Positions 45,906-56,460 of a DNA stretch of 64,000 nt are shown here, piece by piece. This DNA comes from Tethya wilhelma (Eukaryota > Porifera > Demospongiae > Tethyida > Tethyidae). The stretch is taken from NCBI GenBank assembly GCA_964030475.1, contig CAXIPT010000083.1, forward strand, positions 1 to 64,000, in the 5' to 3' direction. Both the position numbers and the translations under genes were made by a program. Each line of letters starts with the position of its first letter. Position 1 is the stretch's first letter. A model generated the notes under the pieces. It saw only the letters and a program-made list of their open reading frames with translations, was not told where the DNA came from and did no database searches.

Positions 45906-46310
45906 ATATAGCCGCGGTCCAGCTAGCCAGCAAGGCTTACAAAAGCGATGCTATGGCTATATAGCCTAACTATCCCTAAACCTATGTAGCAAGTTTCAAG
46001 CTTATATTCTGAAGGGTTGTAGAAAAAACGTCGATCTAAAGTCGACCGTCGTGATTTCGAAGATCGTGACAGTTAGTCGCTCAACAACGAGTAGCGTCAT
46101 GCCTTACTAGCGTTTCTAAGTCTGACGTGATATTTTAGTAGAGTAGTCCTTTACCTATTCATATATAAAGTTTAAAGTTCAGGGCTAATTGCTTAGCTTG
46201 CAAAATAGTCGCTAGTGCAGCTTTGACGCTATTTTGTGTCAACCGTGGTTTTAAATACCCACGCGGATGACGCGACTTACTGTCAACCGGAGGTAATCGG
46301 TTAATATTTA
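45906..46310. other. Unassigned sequence of higher GC content
   Basis: An insertion in the satellite with CpG-containing words (ACGTCGATCTAAAGTCGAC, GATGACGCGACTT). I see no gene or TIR. Confidence 0.5.
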
Positions 46311-46440
46311 CTTTTTTCAAAAACTTATATTTTCTTGAGGTAAAATACATTGTTTGCGATAAACAAAGTTTTCTCACAATACAGATAAAGAACTTAAGTC
46401 TTTTCGACTGACTATCGACTTAGAAAATTTTTTGACCCTT
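46311..46440 (+). repeat. 212-bp satellite, partial, + orientation
   Basis: Satellite resumes in the opposite orientation to 45508-45905, with GACTGACTATCGACTTAG near 46405. Confidence 0.75.
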
Positions 46441-46444
46441 CTTT

Positions 46445-46542
46445 CCAGGCCTTCTGCGTGCTGCTAATATTGATTTATTAAATTGACGATCTTCACCATC
46501 TTCATAATTTTTTTAGCACGCAAAAGGTCTGATGAACAAAAT
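46445..46542. mobile_element. Mini-MITE of about 95 bp
   Basis: Inverted ends CAGGCCTTCTGCGTGCT and AGCACGCAAAAGGTCTGA. A second copy is at 47426-47522; both sit within satellite-derived sequence. Confidence 0.75.
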
Positions 46543-46911
46543 CACGTCAATGACATCAGAAAACTTGTAGCGTAGGCGGCCTAACCGTAAGCAAGACTTG
46601 AAAATTTTTTTTCTTGTGCAAGCATGCGAGGAAAGACAAAGAGCAACGTTTTTGTGTAGCACAGCACTACGCTATATAATGCCTGAAAATGTCTAAAAGC
46701 AGCAAGAAAGTTTGAAAAAAAAAATAAAATAAAGCGATGTCTGGACATATCACTCATATCTAAGGTCAAATTAAGTCCAAATTAATGTTTACTTGGCTGT
46801 TTTGTCTAGTCTTGATCTTTTGATTTCTGTTACCTGGCCTTCAAGCTCAGATTGGCTGCACTTGTAGTCTAGCTCCTGGCCCAAGCACTAGCGCGCAGTA
46901 TAGGTTTACAA
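46543..46911. other. Non-coding, no feature
   Basis: Nothing recognised beyond A-rich runs. Confidence 0.5.
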
Positions 46912-46983
46912 ATTTCTCTGTAGCTGAGTCCCATCCCAATTCGTTGCCAAACCACTCTCCATCTGATATCAACTGAGTAGGCA
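46912..46983 (-). pseudogene. Fragment of Tc1-like transposase 5' end
   Basis: On the - strand this matches 48374-48445 of the Tc1-like gene, covering the N-terminal helix-turn-helix start (VDIRWRVVWQ..IGMGLSYREI). It carries CGA at the codon that is TGA at 48418-48420. Confidence 0.8.
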
Positions 46984-46984
46984 G

Positions 46985-47425
46985 TTTTCACTGAGTATTG
47001 GTCTCAGAAAAATTTTTGAGTCGATAGTCAGTCAAAAAGACAAGTTCTTTATGAGAAAACTTTTTTATCACTAACAATTTTTTTATCTTAAGAGAATATT
47101 CCAAGTGTTGACAAAAAAGTAAATATTCACAAAAGTGTTTCTTTTGTGCTAAAAATGTTTTCAAAGCAAAATAAATGTTTTTTGTCAAAAAAGTACTTTT
47201 TGGTCTCAGAAAATTTTCTAAGTCGATAGTCAGTCAAAAAGACTAAGTTCTTTATCTGTACTGTGAGAAAACTGTTTATTACAAACAATGTTTTTTACCT
47301 CAAGATAATGTTCCAAGTGTTGAAAAAAGTAACTACTCACAAAAGTGTTTCTTTTGTGCTAAAAATTGTTGTCAAGGCAAAATGAACGTTTTTTTTTGTC
47401 AAAAGTGTACTTTTTGGTTTGCCTC
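46985..47425 (-). repeat. 212-bp satellite array, diverged
   Basis: Two monomers in - orientation with the TCAGAAAATTTTCTAAGTCG and TAGTCAGTCAAAAAGAC landmarks. Confidence 0.8.
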
Positions 47426-47522
47426 ATCCTCAGGCCCTTTGCGTGCTACTATAGTTGATTTATTACGTTCATGATCCTTACCAGATGATTGTATTTAAGC
47501 ATGCAGAGGGCCTGAGAAACGA
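47426..47522. mobile_element. Mini-MITE of about 95 bp
   Basis: Ends CAGGCCCTTTGCGTGCT and AGCATGCAGAGGGCCTGA are inverted. Same family as 46445-46542. Confidence 0.75.
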
Positions 47523-47544
47523 GGGTAGACACATGATAGACAAC

Positions 47545-48206
47545 TCAGGAGCATTAAGGCATGACTGTGTTAATTCAGTTTTTCAAGTTAAAAATTGTAT
47601 ATCTGCCCTTAGGTAGTATTGTTGAACACAAAACTTTGTATGTTGATTTAACTTAGTAATTTTCAAGTTTTCCTTGAGTTTAGTGGTCATGTGACAATAA
47701 ATATGCGCATAATTCAAGGTTGTTTTTTTGGTGCTGGAGGAGTTGATCTTCCAAGGATGGTATCAAGTTAATATTTTGTGAACATGTTAACTAAATTAAT
47801 TATTAATTAACTACCCGAGCGCATAATTAGTGCATAATTAATGAGTTATGGAAAAAATTAATTTTAAAGATAGTGCTCTTTAATTAGAAATTTGTCATAA
47901 CTAATTAATTATGCACTAATTAATTATGCGCTCTGATAGTTAATTATTAATTTACTTAATTAACACATTACCCAAATATGGAGCCAATATTTCCATGGGA
48001 ACCCTAACTCCTAGAACAAAAGGAGAAAATGCTTAATTATGCAATTATTCGAGGTCACATGACTATCAAACTTTGTGTGGATGTTACAATCCTTGATATG
48101 TATCATGTCTTAGAGTTTGATATTGTATGCTCATTCTTGGATTAAAATATTTTGATTTCAATTTTAATTAGGCCTTAATATGCAAAACCATGCCTTAATG
48201 TACCTG
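47545..48206. mobile_element. AT-rich hairpin MITE (CATTAAGGCATG family)
   Basis: Ends GCATTAAGGCATG and CATGCCTTAATG are inverted. The core (47788-47965) is a long palindrome of ATTAATTATGC-type units. A truncated inverted copy is at 14340-14920. Non-coding. Confidence 0.8.
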
Positions 48207-48351
48207 AGAAGTGATTTTGCACGTGGGCAGGACTGCTTAGACTGCCTACTTATATTGCGTATGTACATACTACGGAGCATGCGCACAAAATTTGTAAGCG
48301 GTAATTTCAAATTTATGCCTTCAGCCTGTTTAACTTTCAGGAGCCATCAGT

Positions 48352-49341
48352 ATGTCAGTGGAACCAGGAAGGGAAAATGCCTACTCAGTTGATATCAGAT
48401 GGAGAGTGGTTTGGCAATGAATTGGGATGGGACTCAGCTACAGAGAAATTGCCCACTGTTTGAATATTGCTGTTGGTACAGTGCACAACATCTTCAAGCT
48501 TTTTGAAAACACTGGCACCATTGAAGCAAAGAGTGCTAGGAAGAGACCTGAAAGCTGTAAATTGGACTATCATCACCAACTCTATTCTATCATATTAGTT
48601 CTTGAGAACCCACAGATGTACCTTGGTGAAGTCTGTTCTAAAATTAAGGCAGTGACGAATACTGAGGTATCTCCTTCTACTGTTTGCAAGTTGTTGAGTA
48701 GTTATGGTCTCACTAGAAAGAAGATTCAGCATGTAGCCCTACAAAGTAGGTTGGAACATAGAGGATTGTACATAGCCAATGTTTCTTCTTTCCCCAAAGA
48801 ACAACTAGTGTTTGTAGATGAAACTGGCTGTGATAACTGTGAAATGCTTCGGAAGTTTGGATATTCATTTTGAGGTGAGAGAGCCATTTGTCAAAAACTC
48901 CTGATCCGTGGAAAAAGAATTTCGGCTATAGCTGCAATATCATGGACATCTGGTATTGTTGCTGTAGATCTTACTACAGAGAGTGTTGACGGGTTTGCAT
49001 TCTATAATTTTGTGTGTGGAACACTAATACCCAACATGCATCCATACGATGGAGTGAGTGCAAACTCTGTCATTGTCATGGACAATTGCTCCATTCACCA
49101 TGTTGATGAGGTTCAAGAGCTACTAAATAATGAAGGAATACCAGTTATTTACTTACCCCCATATAGCCCGGACTTAAATCCAATAGAAACAACATTTAGT
49201 TTTGTAAAGTCAAACTTGAAAAAACATGATGATGTAATGGATGCATTCCTTAATAAAATAACACTTGTCAAAGCTGCATTTGATTCCATACCAATTGAAT
49301 ACTGTCAGCCTTGGATTAAACAATCACAATGCTACAGCTAA
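48352..49341 (+). pseudogene. Tc1/mariner-type transposase (DD34E) with two TGA stops
   Basis: About 330 codons from ATG 48352 to TAA 49341 with no frameshift, which matches the family's usual length (about 340). The N-terminus has helix-turn-helix segments (GLSYREIAHCLNIAVGTVHN, then PSTVCKLLSSYGLTRKKIQ). The catalytic triad is visible: FVDETGCD, IVMDNCSIHH and YSPDLNPIE, with 34 residues between the second Asp and the Glu, the Tc1-type spacing. TGA interrupts at 48418-48420 and 48871-48873; the first is CGA in the fragment at 46912-46983, and Arg before Gly-Glu-Arg is plausible at the second. So the protein is non-functional unless TGA is read through. Terminal inverted repeats could not be found, and a Helitron fragment begins 220 bases downstream. 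Confidence 0.9.
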
Positions 49342-49371
49342 ATATTTTTCAGTTCTGTAATATTATATTGT

Positions 49372-49569
49372 TCAAAATTTCTTGACATCGTCCATAATTG
49401 TAGATTGAAATTCATCATTTTGTTGCTTAGTAATTGCACCTTTTTCATGCCATTTTAGAAGTTGATCAACACATTGCCCTCTGAGGTTAATTCGCTTGCT
49501 TAGGGACACGACAGATGACTTACTACCACTTACTTTCCAAAATGGCTTGTCTGGAGGGAAGGGTAGCAA
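49372..49569 (-). pseudogene. Unrecognised 65-codon reading frame, C-terminal fragment
   Basis: Open on the - strand, with a sensible protein-like composition (SKRINLRGQCVDQLLKWHEK, IMDDVKKF then stop). It lies between the Tc1-like gene and the Helitron fragment, and its N-terminal side is cut at the Helitron junction near 49562. It could be the tail of another transposon or host gene. I do not recognise a family. Confidence 0.35.
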
Positions 49570-51437
49570 TTATTGTCGTAGAAGGCGAAAGGTTGCTGGC
49601 AATACTTTTATTACTGTGTGCAAATTTGGCTTTCCTAGGCCAGCCTCTGAGTGTGCATGCATCAATCCAGTGGAACAGAGTTTGAAGTGTCGTACCAAGA
49701 TATATGAGCTAGTCAGATCTGAAACAGAGGTTCGTGTTAATGACTATAATCCACTATTACTCTATCTGTGGAAAGCAAATATTGATATTCAGTACATAGC
49801 AGAAGGCTCACTAGCTTTAGCCCACTATGTTAGTGGCTATGTGACAAAAGCTGAACGTAGTGATCTACAAGAAATTTGGGATGACATAGCTAGCAACAAG
49901 TCAATGTACAGCCAGCTATGGAGCTTTGGCATTAGGAGCCTAAGATTCTGTGAATGTGGTCTCTATGAGGCTGCTGATCTTGTGCTTGGTGATCACTTGA
50001 CTGAAAAATCTTGTACAGTGAAGTATGTTGATGTTTCACCCCCAAGCAAATGCAGGCACAGGCTAAAAAGTCACAAAAAGCTACAAGCTTTAGCTGTTAG
50101 GGATCCCAGTTCAGACAAAATATTTGAGCCTTGTCTGATTGAGAATTACTATCCTGACAGACCTCAGCAACTTGAAGATTATTGTCTGTTTGATTTTGTA
50201 AGCTGGATTGATTGGACAAGCCGGGACAAAAATGGTCAACGTGATTACAAGAAATTGACCAAACCCCGTTTGCCCAATCACAAGCTATTTGATGCTGAAA
50301 GGGAAGACCAAAGAGAAGACTATTTCTACTCCCTCATTCTTCTCTTTGTTCCTTTCAGAGATGAAAACACTCTGATTTTGGCTGGTGAAACAGCTGAGCA
50401 AGCTTTTGATAGGCTGAAAAACTCTAGTAGCTCCCTGCACCATGAAAAGCTACAAAAGATGTTGAATACACAAACTAAAACAAAACAAATTACGAAAGCC
50501 CGTAATGATTGTGATGTCAAGCCTAATGAGGAGGATGATGGTCCTCAGATTGATGGCAAAGTTAAAACAATAATGGATGATATTGTGGATGATGATATTG
50601 ATAGAAGTGTCGACTTAGACTCAAGAGTATCTATGCTCAATTGTGACCAAAAACGTATCTTTGATCACATACATGCTTATTTCGTGCACCTAAAAAGGCA
50701 TGAGGATGGTTTGTGTCGATGTGACTTGCAACCAATGCATATGTTCATTAGTGGTGTAGGTGGTACAGGCAAGTCGTTCTTGATACAGACCATCCAGCAA
50801 TTAGTGCGTTCACTGTGGCCTAAAACTGAACGTGCTTGTGCCATTGCAGCACCTACTGGTTTAGCTGCTTTCAATGTTGGTGGTGTAACTTCTTTCAGCT
50901 TCCTGTTGAGCATGAGGGTAAAACAGCAGGATACTGGCCACTGTCAAAAGACCTCCACAAACTCCTTAAAACTACTCTTAGGTACACCAAAGCATTAAAT
51001 TTTATTATTGATGAAATTTCAATGGTGTCAAGTCTAAATTTAGCTTACATACATTTGAGATTGGAGGAACTGTTTGGCAGTGACCAGTGGTTTGGTGGGA
51101 AGACTATGCTATTCTTTGGAGATGTGCTCCAATTGCAGCCAGTAAATGGCAATCCAGTGTTTGAAAGAATAGCACAGAAATCACTTACACTCAGGCTAGG
51201 TTGTGCAACATCAGTGAACATATGGAGGGATTCAGTTGTTTATGATGAGTTAACCATTAATGAACGTCAACGAAATGATGTGCAGTACAGTGAACTTTTA
51301 CACTCTGTAAGATGTGGATTCCCTACTTGTGAAACACTTGATGTATTAAAAGGACGAGTGATTAATGTACCAATTGTGGATAAGCTTCTTCAGCTGGAGA
51401 AATCTGGCCAAGCCCCTGTATGCTTGTTCCCCACAAG
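49562..51437 (+). pseudogene. Second Helitron Rep/helicase fragment
   Basis: Starts abruptly within the Rep region (NYCRRRRKVAGNTFI, equivalent to residue 144 of the 39189-35695 frame) and ends within the helicase (VCLFPT), with near-identical protein sequence between. It keeps the Rep tyrosines (YVSGYVTK), Walker A (GVGGTGKS), IIDEISMV and FGDVLQLQPV. A 10-base deletion near 50891 shifts the frame, and an in-frame insertion near 50998 adds two residues before IIDE. Both ends are truncated; no Helitron termini. A few differences from the copy at 35.7-42.7 kb show that it is a separate insertion. Confidence 0.92.
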
Positions 51438-53711
51438 CTGGCAATCCCAAATTTGTAGCCTACATTCTACACATGTTTTCACTGTTTGTGGTTAAAATTA
51501 ATAATACCTTTGTCTTCTTCCACATACATAGTTCAAGCAGGCAATATCCAAACTTCTAACTAGGCTAAGCCTATTTGCATTGAACTGTTACAACCATTAC
51601 AACTAACTGAGGCATTTATCACACTATGTTGCAGTTACATTTATAGGTGTTGCAGTTATAATATTTTATAAAAATGGCACCCATTACTAAGGTCACCTGG
51701 CTCTCTAGCTTCAAGCTATATGGCCCAGAACAGTACACAAGCTGTCTAACTGCCTTATCAGGATATTCTAAGATAATCTAGCTGCAGGTGTACAGATTGT
51801 GTATGCAGTACTCTTAACTCTGAGGTGTTGCTTACAAGCCTACGAACTTCACAGACTAATGTAATTATTTACCCCAGCTACCTACACCTGCTACCATAGG
51901 TCACCTCAACAGGGGTGCCTAGCTGCTAATACCAAAGGTCACATGTGCTACACTTACCGTGAAGGTCACATAAGACATGTATTAGTATACGTATACATGT
52001 GTCTGAGTTGCTTACAACTACTCTATAAACATGGCATTAACCTATACTATTGCCAACATAATTATGCACTAAGTAATCAATGTCACACATATCACACACT
52101 GACAACAGAACATTACAAAGCCATGTTTAATACCTCGGAATATAATGTGTTTTGTTTTACCTGCACATACATTCATAAACATGCCTAATAGTAAAAGAGC
52201 CTTGTTCATAACGCTTTCCATAAACCACAACATTCCAAAATTTCTAATCATTGAAAATAATGTATATTCTTAACTGTCACATTTTTGGTGTGTTCAAAGG
52301 CGACCAAAGCCACTATAAATTATCCACAAACTACACTGACCAGGCCCCATCACAAACTATATACTCCATAATACAGCAAGTTTCCAAACCATACTTTCCC
52401 TCATTGCTCTATATGAACATAATTATCAACAGTGACACAACTGCTCCCATCATACTACATATACATGTTCCATAGCACATGTGCACTACCTATATATAGT
52501 CTGCTTACTTTTTCCAATCTCCTGGCACAAGGATACACCAACTGTAAATTTCAATCCACCATCAACTACTGCTACAAATAGACACACTGTAGAACAATAC
52601 AATACAAAAATTAATTACACATTGCTATTCCAACAGTTGTTAATCATTTTAATTATAATGAAAGGAACTTTGAACCTCACAAAATAAGCACAAAAACAGA
52701 CAATCAGTAAGAGACCACATGCAGAGACTCAGGTCTACAAGACCACACCCAATTAATAATTAGCTCCCCTACAAAACGAAGCCCTACAAACCAATTGATA
52801 CAAAACACGCTAACTTTTGCAGCCATTTTAATTTTTGAACGTGACCCTTCTGAAGCACTACTCGTGTTGGACTCGTACTCACTGTCACTCTGAAAACAAA
52901 CAACCCTAGGCCTGTACGAGACTTATTCAGCTTCCAAAAGTAAGGAGATTCGATCTGTGTTAGTATACATATTTACGAATTAGTCCTGACCATATAATGC
53001 TTCAATCTATTTGCTTCTACATCCATTCAGTGAATCCAGACTCACCTCTATCCGTCCTCAGCGACTCGATCGAAGTCGACATTGACATGTTGTCCATTGC
53101 CAGTGCCGCAAGCAGCGAGCTCCCAGGTATGATGATGATTGTATTCAAGTCTCAGCTGTTTGTATACTCAGTCTGGCTGCTCAAGCAATATCTTTGCCTT
53201 ATTTAACTTATAGTCATATTGCTTGAGCATAATTTTTATGCTTTTCTAATTTGGCTTATATTGACGCTGCTATGGCTTTGGAATTTCTAGTCAGTGTCGA
53301 CGTGCAGTATTCATGCAGCTTGGTTTAACTTTTTGCCAGGTCAATAATTGCACTGATTGTTTTCCTGCTTTGAGTTCCTTTGCAACTTTTGCTAATAGCT
53401 ATAAACGTTAAGCCAAAGTGCCACATGCTGTGTAAACACAATCCGCGCCCACCGTGAATGTTCGTTATCTCAAGGGAGGCTTCCAACATTTTCACTATTC
53501 AGGAACTTTCAGTACATAATTTATTTTAAGGTGGTTTATCCAGTATTTGACTAGAGCAACTCTTTCTCTTCCTGAAACTGGTTTTTCCAGTATTTGAGTA
53601 GGGCAACTCTTTCTCTTCCTCAAAAAGGAAAACAGACTAGATATAAGCTTCTGGCACACACTCCTACGATGAACATGGCCATAATTTGCAGATTGTATCA
53701 CTCAGATCATA
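51438..53711. other. Long non-coding stretch, one exon-like segment
   Basis: No transposon or gene is recognised. At 53031-53127 there is an exon-like piece: acceptor ATTCAG|TGAATCC, then an open Ser/Asp-rich frame (SVLSDSIEVDIDMLSIASAA), then donor CCCAG|GTATGA. On the - strand near 52850-52895 a Ser/Glu-rich open stretch follows a CAG. Neither can be linked to a gene. Confidence 0.35.
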
Positions 53712-54620
53712 GATAATAGAGACTACGTAAACGGGATTGGAAACCGCTCACGTGAGCGTATAGTCCTGTACTTTAGGTCGTCAGGCATTCCGGTGCGCCT
53801 CGTTTTGTTTTTTTGGATGCCAAAAGCGGCAGCTGCCTGCCAGTACAACCCACACTAAACACTTGAAAAGAACCAAGTAGGAAGCTTCTAGAAGTAAGTC
53901 CATGTATAAAACATGTACAAACTTGAAGAACACTAGTATACAAAAAAAATTTTTTGTAGAAAACTTTCTTAGATTTAGTACAGAAGTAAGTTGAAAAGCA
54001 ACATCCAACAAACTAGCTGAATTTGCAGAGTTTTCGGGACTGTAAACTTGACCACAGCGAATAGACTCTGGTTTTATGGCCTGGTAATACTTCTTCATAC
54101 CCTGACACATGAGGATAGGCCCTGTATGATGGAAGACAACATTCCAAAAAAATGGATACAGAGTACAAAAAACAATGTATTGGGTGTCTTGGTATTCGGG
54201 ACTGGAATTCAGACAATAGTGGATTCGACCCAACTTTAGCACCACAAACAGATAGTTTATAAGTGATAATAACAGAGTAAGGTAATTAAAACTAGAGCAC
54301 ACAAACCTATCTTGAAAAAACAGAGTGCAAAAATCAACAGATTGTCTTACCAGCTGAGTGTCTTGACTGTAAGTGATCAGTCTCTGACTACTTCTCAAGT
54401 AACTAGGTCTTGCCTGCTTCTTCTTGGGCAGCTGACCTACACCCAGATCTTTCAGTAGCTCTTTTCTTGCGCTGTACTTCTCTGAAAAACCAAAGCAGCT
54501 GATTTGCAAAAGCTCAAAGTGTTGGTGTGCGTTATTTAGAAGGGGCGCTCCGGACTGGCCGTAAATTTCTTGAATTCGCGTGCAGTTTCCAATCCCGGTT
54601 ACGTGAGTCTATAATATCTA
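53712..54620. mobile_element. 0.9-kb TIR element containing exon-like sequence
   Basis: Inverted ends share CGGGATTGGAAAC (left GTAAACGGGATTGGAAACC; right, on the complement, GTAACCGGGATTGGAAACTG). The interior is on - strand: an open block, acceptor TTTTTCAG|AGAAGTACAG (about 54484) to donor CAGCTG|GTAAGA (about 54354), encoding LLKDLGVGQLPKKKQARPSY, then a possible second exon after CATACAG near 54120. No transposase motif. It may be a MITE that captured gene pieces. Confidence 0.5.
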
Positions 54621-54899
54621 TGCTCAGATAGATCAAGAAAAGTCCATCAAACCTTTTTTTGCCTAGCCGTGACTGTGACTACAAGTTTGATATCAATCAG
54701 TATCACTAGCATATACAGCTTCACAAGTAATTCCTTGTCTACACAAGACCACCTTTCAGCTCGGCCTGTGATTCTATCCTGGGCTAGCACTATCTAAGCT
54801 AGCTCTCTAGGCATGCTTTTCATAGCTTGCATTCTCCACAGTCCAGAGAAAAAGTACCGTTTTAGCTCGAGGTCGCATCACTTCCGGTGACCCTCCGTT

Positions 54900-54900
<1 letters not shown>
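54621..54900. other. Non-coding, no feature
   Basis: Nothing recognised. Confidence 0.5.
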
Positions 54901-54930
<30 letters not shown>

Positions 54931-54942
54931 CACACACACACA
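54901..54942 (+). repeat. (CA)n microsatellite
   Basis: About 42 bases of CA with one CG interruption. Confidence 0.9.
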
Positions 54943-55019
54943 GACCTGCTTATTATATGATATATAACCTTACAGATGTGTCTTGGCAATGGACACCCAC
55001 CCTCACAGACCCAGGCAGA

Positions 55020-55735
55020 AATGGAATGAGTGGCCCAGGACCCAGCGGTGCAACTATGAGTAGCCCAGGACTGAGCGGTGCAAAGGCCCACCGGGACCGA
55101 GCAGTGCAACTATGAGTGGCCCACCGGGACCGAGCGGTACAACTATGAGTGGCCCACCGGGACCGAGCAGTGCAACTATGAGTGGCCCACCGGGACTGAG
55201 CGGTACAACTATGAGTGGCCCACCGGGACCGAGCGGTACAACTATGAGTGGCCCGGGACCGAGCGGTACAACTATGAGTGGCCCAGGACCAAGCGGTACA
55301 ACTATGAGTGGCCCAGGACCGAGCAGTGCAACTATGAGTGCCCCAGGACGAGGACCGCGGGGATCGAGTGGACCAGGACCGAGCGGTACAACTATAAGTG
55401 GCCCGGGACCCAGCGGTGCAACTATGAGTAGCCCAGGACCGAGCGGTGCAACTATGAGTGGCCCAGGACCGAGCAGTGCAACTATGAGTGCCCCAGGACG
55501 AGGACCGCGGGGATCGAGTGGACCAGGACCGAGGAGATCAAGTGGACCAATCCGATATTGCCGCCGTAGGGGGCGTGGTCGTGGTCGTGGCGGTGCAACT
55601 ATGAGTGGCCCACCGGGACCGAGCGGTACAACTATGAGTGGCCCGGGACCGAGGGGATCGAGTGGACCAGGACCGAGGGGATCAAGTGGACCAATCCGAT
55701 ATCACTGCCGTAGGGGGCGTGGGCGTGGCAATGAA
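55020..55735 (+). repeat. GC-rich minisatellite, 30-36 bp units
   Basis: The unit GGGACCGAGCGGTACAACTA plus TGAGTGGCCCACC recurs about 15 times, in 33-base and 30-base forms. It is interrupted twice by a related GGACGAGGACCGCGGGGATC block and by a CGTAGGGGGCGTGG tract. Strikingly GC-rich against the AT-rich surroundings. Confidence 0.9.
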
Positions 55736-55753
55736 ATTGTAAGTTCCTCCTAA
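55112..55753 (+). CDS. Gly/Pro/Ser repeat ORF, uncertain
   Basis: 213 open codons made of GPPGPSGTTMS (11-residue) and GPGPSGTTMS (10-residue) units, then GPRGSSGPGPRRSSGP and an Arg-Gly stretch (CRRRGRGRGRGG). It looks collagen-like, but the Gly spacing is not strictly every third residue, so a triple helix would be broken every unit. A second frame is also open across part of the array (55078-55431), as expected of a minisatellite. Similar units upstream (55025-55080) are in another frame. It could be an exon of a secreted or RNA-binding repeat protein, or no gene. No signal peptide is visible, and no clear start beyond ATGs recurring in each unit. Confidence 0.3.
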   Translation: MSGPPGPSGTTMSGPPGPSSATMSGPPGLSGTTMSGPPGPSGTTMSGPGPSGTTMSGPGPSGTTMSGPGPSSATMSAPGRGPRGSSGPGPSGTTISGPGPSGATMSSPGPSGATMSGPGPSSATMSAPGRGPRGSSGPGPRRSSGPIRYCRRRGRGRGRGGATMSGPPGPSGTTMSGPGPRGSSGPGPRGSSGPIRYHCRRGRGRGNEIVSSS

Positions 55754-56460
55754 GTTGACACTTACTACACTGTTAGAACAAGGGGGTAAGCTTACACCCC
55801 AAAAGGTGTACACATACACTTTAAAAACTACCCCCCCATAGGGTGTAAATTTGGGTGTATGTTATAACCCTAAGGGTGTAAATTGAAACAGTTAAGAGTG
55901 TATACTGAAGCAGCTTGGGGTGTATTTTGAAACAGATATTTCAAGTAGTATTCTGAATATTGCATAATCCACACAAAAACACAATGTTTGTACAGTAAGA
56001 GGCACAAACAAAAAATATTGTAGATACAGTGACATAGAGTCCACTAAAAGCTCTAGATAGTTTAACCTTTTCTCAGGGTGAGGTAGATAACTTCTTGAAG
56101 ATGCTGAATTACTTTCACTAACTTTTGAAGCTGAAGTAGGTTGGACACTCAGGCTGCCTCACTGTATATGCGTCATAGAAACATGTAGTCCAAGTAAAAA
56201 TAGAACATCAGAGTACTGAGAAATGTGTAAAAACGTTTAAACTGCACGCTTTCTAAATAACGCACACCCTACACATAGAGGTGAAAGTTCAATTCAGTGT
56301 TGTTTTGGTTTAGCATTGAAGGTAATAGTTAGTTTATAGTAGGAGATAGTGCACACCACACAATTTTAGTTAGTTATTAGTTTCTACACAACAAATATTG
56401 ATGTAAGTGATTAGTTTTTAGTTCACAACAGGCTCATAGTGAGAGAAAACTAGTTAGTTT

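Noticed and set aside
48352..49341. TGA read as an amino acid (alternative code or selenocysteine)
   Set aside because: The sister fragment has CGA at the first site, and intact genes in the window use TAA as stop without internal TGA.
55112..55753. Collagen gene
   Set aside because: Gly does not recur at every third position across units, and no propeptide or splice structure is seen.
55780..55880. GGGTGTAA repeats as an interstitial telomere
   Set aside because: Irregular spacing, occurrence inverted at the other end of a TIR element, and no match to TTAGGG.
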